Below, piece by piece: positions 28,919-34,432 of a DNA stretch of 36,690 bases (the stretch's first letter is position 1; every line of letters begins with the position of its first letter). Under the pieces are notes generated by a model, which saw only the letters and a program-made list of their open reading frames with translations, had not been told where the DNA came from and did no database searches. The stretch is from a virus. The position numbers were made by a program, and so were the translations under genes. Location of the stretch: IMG/VR virus record IMGVR_UViG_3300044855_000259, positions 1-36,690 of that record; one strand, 5' to 3'.

Positions 28919-29152
28919 ATGAACCTGTCTGAATACCTTCGAAGTCACGAGCTGACGCAACGACAGTTCGCCGACCGCATGGGTGTCACGCCCGGCATGG
29001 TCTGGCACTGGCTCAACGGGGCGTCCCGGATAACTGCTGAGCGTGCATGCCAGATCGAGGCGGTAACGGATGGTGCTGTGAAGCGCCATGAGCTGCGGCC
29101 AGATCTGTTCGATCCGCCCGCCCAGGCCCTGGCAGAGGAGGGCGCGGCTTGA
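28919..29152 (+). CDS. Cro/YdaS-like DNA-binding protein, 77 aa
   Basis: Competes with the repressor and favours lytic growth. Helix-turn-helix pattern LSEYLRSHELTQRQFADRMGVTPGMVWHWLNGASRITAERACQIEAVTDGAVKRHELRPDLFD is that of the YdaS family, whose members serve as Cro in many phages (HELRPDLF is diagnostic). I selected ATG 28919 over the upstream TTG at 28901, because the latter lies inside the -10 box. No Shine-Dalgarno site is present. The stop overlaps the TTG of a longer reading of the next gene. Confidence 0.88.
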   Translation: MNLSEYLRSHELTQRQFADRMGVTPGMVWHWLNGASRITAERACQIEAVTDGAVKRHELRPDLFDPPAQALAEEGAA

Positions 29153-29169
29153 ACGGCAACGGAGCGCAA

Positions 29170-29391
29170 ATGACAGAACGCCCGCAGGACCTCCCCCGTC
29201 AGTTCGTCGAGTGGACTCATGAGCGACCGGTCCGGCCGGCGAACGATGTCTCGATGACGGCATACATGCCCGTGGATCAAGGCCGGTCGTACTACCTCGT
29301 CGGAGAGCCGGCGGAGCGGCTGGACGTCACGTCGATTGCGGATGTGTTCCAGCGGCTGGTCTGGTCTGTACGACGCTGGCCCAGTGCCTGA
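29170..29391 (+). CDS. Hypothetical protein after cro, 73 aa
   Basis: ATG at 29170 has GGAG six bases ahead; a TTG at 29149 overlapping the cro stop would add seven residues. Product MTERPQDLPRQFVEWTHERPVRPANDVSM... is soluble and carries no recognised motif. It stands where lambda carries cII, but no CII-type helix-turn-helix is evident. Its last 65 bases lie over the convergent minus-strand gene. Confidence 0.68.
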   Translation: MTERPQDLPRQFVEWTHERPVRPANDVSMTAYMPVDQGRSYYLVGEPAERLDVTSIADVFQRLVWSVRRWPSA

Positions 29392-29566
29392 GTTTCTCGA
29401 ACGCCGAGTGCTCGATGTCCCGGAGGTCGAAGCTTTCCTTCGGGACTCGCACCGTGAACTGCGCGGATTCGTGATCCGAGATCCGGTGGTGAATCGACAC
29501 AAGCCATTCGCCGGCCAGTGGCGCGACGGTGATCGACACATTGTTCGGAGTTGCGAAAGGTTCCAT
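29327..29566 (-). CDS. Antisense small gene between cro and replication genes, 79 aa
   Basis: Start at 29566 is preceded by AGGAG at a good distance. The protein (MEPFATPNNVSITVAPLAGEWLVSIHHRISDHES...) reads like a genuine folded beta/alpha protein with no low-complexity bias, unlike the shadow frames nearby. It is convergent with the 29170 gene, overlapping it by 65 bases, and points against the PR transcript. No clear promoter was found for it. Function unknown. Confidence 0.65.
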   Translation of the reverse strand: MEPFATPNNVSITVAPLAGEWLVSIHHRISDHESAQFTVRVPKESFDLRDIEHSAFEKLRHWASVVQTRPAAGTHPQST

Positions 29567-29727
29567 GGATGGCTCCTGAGGTGACTGCACAGTCGAACGC
29601 TGCGGGCGGCAGCGACTGCCAGTGTAAATCCTCGGGAGCGTCCACCCGTCTCCTCCCACCGGCGCTCCGGCGCCGGCTTTGCGGTGTCAGTGCCTGCGCC
29701 GCGTTTTCTATTCGCTGAGGTTCTGCC
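29567..29727. other. Non-coding gap before the RHH-like gene
   Basis: No coding frame that I can support. It holds the Shine-Dalgarno site of the antisense gene near its left end and a GC-rich hairpin at 29659-29680. Confidence 0.6.
29659..29680 (+). terminator. Candidate terminator tR-like hairpin
   Basis: CCGGCGC (29659-29665), loop TCCG, GCGCCGG (29670-29676), then CTTT. The stem is strong but the T-run is only three. It lies on the PR transcript between cro-proximal genes and the replication genes, where a tR1-type terminator is common. Confidence 0.5.
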
Positions 29728-29934
29728 GTGTCCCTCGAACGCAAGGATTTGCGGTTGAAGCTGCATCCCGACGTGCACGCCGGCCTGGACGTGCTGGCGG
29801 ACGTCGACGGCCTGCAGCTCGCCGAGCTGGCGGAGCAGATGATTGAACGTGCCGTGCGTGAACGAATTCATGCAGCCACTGTAATTGCCGAGCGCGCAGG
29901 TCGCTTGGGAAAGGCCGGGAGTGGCCGGGAGTGA
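29728..29934 (+). CDS. Small conserved phage protein, ribbon-helix-helix-like, 68 aa
   Basis: GTG start at 29728, GAGG upstream. The N-terminus MSLERKDLRLKLHPDVHAGLDVLADVDGLQLAELAEQMIERAV fits a ribbon-helix-helix pattern (strand, then two helices), as in Arc/MetJ-type DNA binders, and a family of this form recurs ahead of phage replication genes. Its last codons (GRLGKAGSGRE) are spelled by the first copies of the 10-bp CCGGGA iterons. It may bind those iterons; that is inference. Confidence 0.78.
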   Translation: MSLERKDLRLKLHPDVHAGLDVLADVDGLQLAELAEQMIERAVRERIHAATVIAERAGRLGKAGSGRE

Positions 29935-29992
29935 CCGGGAATCGCCGGGAATTTCAGGGATTGGCCGGGAAAGCATTCCCGGCGATGCCCGG
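29911..29992. repeat. Ten-bp-phased CCGGGA iterons (candidate origin)
   Basis: CCGGGA ends at 29920, 29930, 29940, 29950 and 29970, with a degenerate CAGGGA at 29960. Inverted TCCCGG (29977-29982) and GCCCGG (29987-29992) keep the same 10-bp spacing. Ten base pairs is close to one helical turn, so bound proteins would line up on one face. It sits directly before the primase-helicase gene. Confidence 0.75.
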
Positions 29993-30002
29993 TCGGTGAC
30001 CC

Positions 30003-32426
30003 GTGCTCGACATTCAACGCATCGCGCAGGCCGCGCTCTCGCAGGCCAGAACACTGCTCCCCGCGTGGCTGCCGGGCGGGAAATGGGACGGGCAAGAGTG
30101 GCGCTGCGGAGATCTGTCTGGCGCGCCGGGAAAGTCGTTCGGATGCAACGCGAAATCGGGCAGGTGGAGCGACTTCGCGAGCGGGGAGTCAGGCGGTGAC
30201 CTGGTGTCTCTGTATGCCGCCATCCACGGCGTCGGCCAGGGCGAGGCCGCACGCGCGGTGGCCGGTGAGGTCGGGGTTGAAACGGACTCTGTTGTGGGTG
30301 GAAGCCACGGCCAGCAGCAACGGCCGAAAGAGGGGCGGCACGGGCGCCCGACGGCTGGCGCCGTCGAATCCCGCCGCGGGGGCGAGGAGCGCAAGACGGA
30401 ATGGCGCCCGGTCGTCCCGGTGCCAGACGATGCCGCACCGTTGCCCCTCGCGCACCCCGTCCGTGGGGCATACCAGTCCATATGGCGTTACCACGACCGG
30501 CAGTGCAACCTGCTCGGCGCCGTCTGTCGTTTCACGACCAGCGATGGTGGCAAGGAGATCCTGCCGCTGGTCTGGTGCGAGCATCCGAAGAAGCGGCCCG
30601 AGTGGCGGTGGCTGCAGTGGGACGAGCCGCGCCCGCTGTACCTGCCGAAGGTCTGGCCCGATGGTGACACGCAGCGCCCGGTCCTCGTGGTCGAGGGTGA
30701 GAAGTGCGCGCTGGCGGCGACCGAGGTGCTGTTCCCGTGGTGTCACGTGGTCTCGTGGCCTGGTGGTGGCAAGGCGGTCCACAAGGCGGACTGGTCGTGG
30801 ATCGCCGGGCGTCGCGTCATTCTCTGGCCCGACGCGGATGCCAAGCGCGACAAGAGCACCGGCGAGCTGCTCCCGCCGGAGCGCCAGCCCGGCATCGCGA
30901 CGATGCGCAAGCTGGCGGGCATTCTTGCAGTCCACGGCTGCAAAGTCCGCGTGGTCGACATTCCCGCGCCCGGGGAAAAGCCCGACGGCTGGGACGTGTA
31001 CGACGCGATCGAGGAGGGCGGCGACTTCGACTCGATCAAGGCGTGGATCCTCGATCGACTCATTGAACCGCCCGCGGCGTCCTCTTCCGCCTCACCTCCA
31101 GAACCTCCCCGCGCCCCTCCTCCTCCTGGTGGGTCTGACTATCCGCCCGACAGTGGTGCCAACTGGGACCACGTGCTCATCACGGGGCGTTCCGGGCCGA
31201 TCGACTGCCGCGAGAACGTCCTGCTGGTGCTCTCTCACCATCCCGTGTGGAAGGACGCCATCGGCTTCAATGCCTTCGCCTCGCGCACTGAATCGAGGCG
31301 CCGGACGCCGTGGGGAACGGGGCCCGGGGAATGGACCACTCGAGACGATCGCGAGTTGGGTCTGTGGCTCGCGCAGGGGTGCGACTTGCTGATCAAGTCC
31401 GAGGCCAACCTGTCCGCAGGCGTCGAGATGTACGCCGAGCGCAACACGTTCCACCCAGTCCTCGCGTATCTCGACTCGCTCGAATGGGACGGCACGGATC
31501 GCCTTTCGTTCTGGCTGACCGACTGCCTGGGCGTTTCCGACACGACGTATTCCCGCCTGGCCGGCGCCATGTTCCTGCGCTCGATGGTGGCGCGGGTGTG
31601 GAAGCCTGGCGCACAGGTCGATCACATGCTGGTGCTCGAGGGCGGGCAGGGCGCGGGGAAGTCGAGCGCGTTTCGTGTGCTGGGCGGCGAGTGGTTCAGC
31701 GACACGCAGTTCCGCCTCGGCGACAAGGACGCGCTGCTGCAGCTGGAGGACGTGTGGCTATATGAGGTTTCCGAGCTGGACGCCTTCTCGAAGGCGGACG
31801 TCACCGCGGTGAAGCAGTTCCTGACGACGCTGAACGACAAGTTCCGCGGCGTGTACGAGCGACGGTCCAGGCGCCGGCCGCGGCAGGTGGTCATGGGCGG
31901 CAGCACGAACCAGGATCGGTATCTGCGCGACTCCACCGGCAATCGCCGGTTCTGGCCGGTGACCGTGGGAACAATCCGGCTGGATCTGTTGCGGGCCGTG
32001 CGCGATCAACTGTTCGCCCAGGCGTACGCCGAGATCAAGGCCGGTGAGCGATGGTGGCCCACACGGGAGGAGGAGCGCGCGTACTTCATCCCGGCGCAGG
32101 ACTCGCGAGTCATCGTCGACCCGTGGTCCGACGAGCTGCAGAAGCGGCTCGCCGAAGCGAAGTATGGGGACCGTGTGGCGTTCACGACGTCGGAGCTGCT
32201 GGCCGTGCTCGGCGTGGCGTCCGACAAGATCGACGGCGGCGGCCAGATGGCGCGTCGCATCCAGCAAATCATGCACGCACTCGGGTGGACGATGGGTCGG
32301 CAACGCCGTCCCGATGGGACTCGTCCGCGCGTGTACATCCGGAAGGGCTCGGAGAGTTCGGTGGACCAGGGCGAGGACCTGGACCGCGTGGACCAGCCCG
32401 GGCAACCGATCGAGGTGCCGTTGTGA
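30003..32426 (+). CDS. Primase-helicase with TOPRIM and VapE domains, 807 aa
   Basis: Replication protein. Start GTG at 30003 (MLDIQRIAQAAL). The N-terminal ~90 residues resemble phage primase N-termini (WRCGDLSGAPGKSFGCNAKSGRWSDFASGESGGDLVSLYAA). A TOPRIM-like segment follows: VVEGEKCAL at residues 230-236 with WPDAD at 275-279. The C-terminal half is a VapE-type (virulence-associated E) AAA/SF3-like helicase: Walker A GGQGAGKS at 547-554, then WLYEVSELDAFSKAD and STNQDRYLRDSTGNRRFWPV. The last 25 residues are a repetitive DxVDQ tail encoded by TGGACC repeats. It is the only replication enzyme in the genome. Confidence 0.93.
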   Translation: MLDIQRIAQAALSQARTLLPAWLPGGKWDGQEWRCGDLSGAPGKSFGCNAKSGRWSDFASGESGGDLVSLYAAIHGVGQGEAARAVAGEVGVETDSVVGGSHGQQQRPKEGRHGRPTAGAVESRRGGEERKTEWRPVVPVPDDAAPLPLAHPVRGAYQSIWRYHDRQCNLLGAVCRFTTSDGGKEILPLVWCEHPKKRPEWRWLQWDEPRPLYLPKVWPDGDTQRPVLVVEGEKCALAATEVLFPWCHVVSWPGGGKAVHKADWSWIAGRRVILWPDADAKRDKSTGELLPPERQPGIATMRKLAGILAVHGCKVRVVDIPAPGEKPDGWDVYDAIEEGGDFDSIKAWILDRLIEPPAASSSASPPEPPRAPPPPGGSDYPPDSGANWDHVLITGRSGPIDCRENVLLVLSHHPVWKDAIGFNAFASRTESRRRTPWGTGPGEWTTRDDRELGLWLAQGCDLLIKSEANLSAGVEMYAERNTFHPVLAYLDSLEWDGTDRLSFWLTDCLGVSDTTYSRLAGAMFLRSMVARVWKPGAQVDHMLVLEGGQGAGKSSAFRVLGGEWFSDTQFRLGDKDALLQLEDVWLYEVSELDAFSKADVTAVKQFLTTLNDKFRGVYERRSRRRPRQVVMGGSTNQDRYLRDSTGNRRFWPVTVGTIRLDLLRAVRDQLFAQAYAEIKAGERWWPTREEERAYFIPAQDSRVIVDPWSDELQKRLAEAKYGDRVAFTTSELLAVLGVASDKIDGGGQMARRIQQIMHALGWTMGRQRRPDGTRPRVYIRKGSESSVDQGEDLDRVDQPGQPIEVPL

Positions 32427-32569
32427 CGACATCGCACGGCGACTGGCAGGGACAGAGATGGTGTGGACCGGCGGACCAGGGCGTAGCCCTGGTCCAGGTG
32501 CGTGCCGAAAAGTCACCAGTCGTCAGCGAGTTGCGCACGGTGGACCGCTGGACCGGGTGGACCGGGTAA
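32423..32569 (+). CDS. Possible small protein, 48 aa (doubtful)
   Basis: GTG at 32423 overlaps the primase-helicase stop (GTGA). The frame is open to TAA at 32567-32569 and would encode TTSHGDWQGQRWCGPADQGVALV... followed by a TVDRWTGWTG repeat. A perfect 10-bp inverted repeat lies within it and the end is made of TGGACC repeats, so it may be a chance frame over a cis-acting region. Low confidence. Confidence 0.3.
   Translation: MTTSHGDWQGQRWCGPADQGVALVQVRAEKSPVVSELRTVDRWTGWTG
32473..32495. other. Perfect hairpin GGACCAGGGC-GTA-GCCCTGGTCC
   Basis: Ten-base arms with a 3-base loop. No T-run follows, so transcription termination is unlikely. It lies within the TGGACC field and could extrude as a cruciform or act as an mRNA boundary after the replication gene. 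Confidence 0.7.
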
Positions 32570-32672
32570 CCCGCGCACACATGCGCACACGAGCGCGAGG
32601 GCGCAGGGGCGAGTGCGCGCATGCCCGCGTGCGCGCGTGGTCCATGTCCATCACATCATCAGAGAGGAACGA
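32570..32672. other. Non-coding, Z-DNA-prone spacer
   Basis: Strict alternation of pyrimidine and purine runs for 20 bases at 32572-32591, 12 bases at 32613-32624 and 14 bases at 32626-32639, mostly CG and CA steps. No gene is seen. The Shine-Dalgarno site of the next gene (AGAGAGG) lies at its right end. Confidence 0.6.
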
Positions 32673-32903
32673 ATGAGTGGATCGATGCGAGAGCAAATGC
32701 CCGAGTGCGCGGCGTGGATCGACGAACTGCGTCGGGTGTTCGGTGCTGAGAACGTGACCGCGTGGATTGCCCGAGGGATGCGCGATGGGTCGTTCTACGC
32801 AGCGGAAGGCGGTCATGAGATCGGCAAGCCGGCGGACACGAGCCGATGCGTGGTGCCGGTGCTCGGTCCGGAAGTGGTGCCAACCAAGGGGCGCAGCAAA
32901 TGA
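32673..32903 (+). CDS. Small conserved phage protein, 76 aa
   Basis: ATG at 32673 with AGAGAGGA upstream. The pattern MREQMPECAAWIDELRRVFGAENVTAWIARGMRDGSFYAAEGGHEIG is common to small proteins that lie just before late regulators in phages of high-GC proteobacteria. Mostly helical, no membrane segment. Function unknown. ATGA overlap with the next gene. Confidence 0.8.
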   Translation: MSGSMREQMPECAAWIDELRRVFGAENVTAWIARGMRDGSFYAAEGGHEIGKPADTSRCVVPVLGPEVVPTKGRSK

Positions 32904-33313
32904 GCGATGGACGGACGGAACTACCGCAGGACTTCCAGCGGCGGATGGTGAACTGGGCGCGCTGGAAGCTGGGCGGCGTGGCGACGGCGGAGATCTCGAA
33001 CGTCTATGCGGACTCCACCGGCGGCGGATATCGGGAGGCGCCAATCCCGCTGCTGCAGGGCGAGGCCGAAGACACCGAGGCAGCGCTCAACGCCATCCCG
33101 GAGCGCTATCGGTACGCGGTGCAGCAGGTGTGGGTGTACCTCGGTAGGCCATCGGCCTGGCACGCCAGGCTGCGTGGCGTCGACTATCGCACCTGGGACG
33201 TGTGGGTGAAGAAGGGGCATCACCTGCTGATGGAGGAGCTGGCCCGTCGTGCGGTAATTGCCAAGACGCTGCGAGTCCAGCGGGAAGAGTTCGAGCGCGC
33301 GATGATGTCTTGA
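32900..33313 (+). CDS. Putative late-gene regulator (Q-like position), 137 aa
   Basis: Start by ATGA overlap at 32900. The pattern LPQDFQRRMVNWARWKLGG at the N-terminus and AIPERYRYAVQQVWVYLGRPSAWHARLRGVDYRTWDVWVKKGHHLLMEELARRA resembles phage antitermination Q proteins, including a C-terminal helix-turn-helix-like segment. The best support is context: it is the last early gene, and a promoter followed by a strong terminator lies directly downstream, ahead of the terminase operon. No Q-family search was possible. Confidence 0.65.
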   Translation: MSDGRTELPQDFQRRMVNWARWKLGGVATAEISNVYADSTGGGYREAPIPLLQGEAEDTEAALNAIPERYRYAVQQVWVYLGRPSAWHARLRGVDYRTWDVWVKKGHHLLMEELARRAVIAKTLRVQREEFERAMMS

Positions 33314-33338
33314 CCGTGGGCGATTGTAGGTATATCGT
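33310..33338 (+). promoter_or_regulatory. Candidate late promoter (PR'-like)
   Basis: TTGACC (33310-33315) overlaps the stop of the preceding gene. A -10 of TATCGT (33333-33338, 17-base spacing) or TATATC (33331-33336, 15-base spacing) follows. The transcript would meet the terminator at 33387 after about 45-55 bases. Confidence 0.55.
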
Positions 33339-33386
33339 GCCGATCAGCGTAAAGACGGAAGTTGCGTCCAGCGACGATGTACCCCT

Positions 33387-33424
33387 AAAGCCCGGCACGG
33401 AATCCGTCCGGGCTTTTGCTTTTC
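33387..33424 (+). terminator. Strong intrinsic terminator before the late operon
   Basis: AAAGCCCGG (33387-33395) pairs with CCGGGCTTT (33408-33416); the stem is followed by T and mixed T-rich sequence (TTTTGCTTTTCT). Placed between the putative regulator and the HNH/terminase genes, it matches a tR'-type site that an antiterminator would overcome. Confidence 0.88.
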
Positions 33425-33437
33425 TGACGCCCGGAAT

Positions 33438-33797
33438 GTGCCAACGAAGCCTCCCTCACCATGCCCGAGATGCGGTGTCCTGGTGTACGGCGGAGGTATG
33501 TGCGCTCGGCACAAGGCGCAACGACAGCAGGAGCAGGACGCACGGCGCGGGACAGCGGCATCTCGGGGCTACTCGTCCAGGTGGCAGCGATACCGGATCA
33601 CCTTCCTGCAGGCGCACCCGGTGTGCGTGCGCTGTGGTGAAGCGGGTCGCGTCGAAGCGGCGACCGTCGTCGATCACATCACGCCGCATCGTGGCGACTA
33701 CCGCCTCATGTGGGACCCGGCCAACCATCAAGCGCTGTGCAAGCCGTGCCACGATCGCAAGACTGCGACGGAGGACGGTGGCTTCGGCCATGGGTGA
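33438..33797 (+). CDS. HNH endonuclease, 119 aa
   Basis: Works with terminase in cos cleavage in HK97-like phages (gp74 type). GTG start at 33438. Zinc knuckles: Cys9/Cys12 and Cys22/His25 at the N-terminus, Cys63, Cys66, Cys101, Cys104 around the catalytic core. HNH residues: His80 (VVDHI), Asn96 (DPANH), His105 (CHDR). Length is standard. The gene lies ahead of the small terminase, its conserved position. Confidence 0.93.
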   Translation: MPTKPPSPCPRCGVLVYGGGMCARHKAQRQQEQDARRGTAASRGYSSRWQRYRITFLQAHPVCVRCGEAGRVEAATVVDHITPHRGDYRLMWDPANHQALCKPCHDRKTATEDGGFGHG

Positions 33798-33898
33798 CGC
33801 GATGGGGATGGGGGGTCAGGAATTTTCGACCGACCCCGCGCAGACCGTCCTCTCAACCGTTTTTTCACGCTCGGGAGTTTCGGTAGGGGGGGGTGTCC
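33798..33898. other. Gap between HNH and small terminase (possible cos region)
   Basis: No gene is seen. In HK97-like phages with an adjacent HNH protein, the cos site is commonly near here, but no cos core can be read from the sequence. The AGGGGGGGG tract near 33884-33892 is the likely ribosome binding site of the terminase gene. Confidence 0.4.
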
Positions 33899-34432
33899 AT
33901 GGGTAGCCGTGGACCGAAGCCGCTCCCGAAGAACGTGCACCTGCTGCGGGGCAATCCGTCGCACAAGCCGCTGGCGTCGCTACTCGATGACGTGGTGCGG
34001 CCGGACGTCGCGGTTCCGAAGCGTTCGAAGCATCTTCGGCCCGAGGCCGAGGCGGAATGGAAGCGAATCACGCCGCATCTGCAGCGTCTCGGCCTGATCA
34101 GCGACATCGATCGGGCGATGCTGCTGGCGTATTGCATCGCGTACGGCGAGGTGGAGTGGGCGAACAAGCGCATCGCCGAGCTCGACGCGGAGGACGCCAC
34201 GGGCGAGTCGTCGCGGATCTGGGAGAACGCTGGCGGGTACAAGCAGATCTCCGTGCTGATCCAGCACCGCAACCGCCAGCTCGAGCTCCTGCAGAAATTC
34301 GCGGCTGAGTTCGGCATGTCGCCGAGCTCGCGCTCGCGCGTGACCGCGTCGGATCCGCAGCTGTCGCTCCCTGGGGTCGAGCCGAAGCCGGACGAACCGC
34401 AGGCCGGCGGTAGCGGCTGGAGTCAGTTCTGA
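33899..34432 (+). CDS. terS: Small terminase subunit, P27 family, 177 aa
   Basis: Recognises phage DNA for packaging. I chose the ATG at 33899, six bases after the G-rich ribosome site; GTG at 33893 would sit directly against it. Begins GSRGPKPLPKNVHLLRGNPSHKPL, typical of P27-type small terminases, with a helical core (LRPEAEAEWKRITPHLQRLGLISDIDRAMLLAYCIAYGEVEWANK) and a disordered tail (PGVEPKPDEPQAGGSGW). The stop overlaps the large subunit start (TGATG). Confidence 0.93.
   Translation: MGSRGPKPLPKNVHLLRGNPSHKPLASLLDDVVRPDVAVPKRSKHLRPEAEAEWKRITPHLQRLGLISDIDRAMLLAYCIAYGEVEWANKRIAELDAEDATGESSRIWENAGGYKQISVLIQHRNRQLELLQKFAAEFGMSPSSRSRVTASDPQLSLPGVEPKPDEPQAGGSGWSQF

Larger units (their letters stand above)
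32362..32644. repeat. TGGACC repeat field around the primase-helicase end
   Basis: TGGACC occurs at 32362, 32380, 32389, 32464, 32541, 32549 and 32558; CGGACC at 32472; reverse GGTCCA at 32491 and 32639. Spacings of 8-9 bp occur within clusters. The field spans coding and non-coding DNA, so protein selection alone does not explain it. Confidence 0.7.

Noticed and set aside
28945-30471. 508-codon minus-strand frame covering cro to the primase start
   Set aside because: Basic, Pro/Arg/Ser-rich product with no motif; it covers real genes in the plus direction and the iterons.
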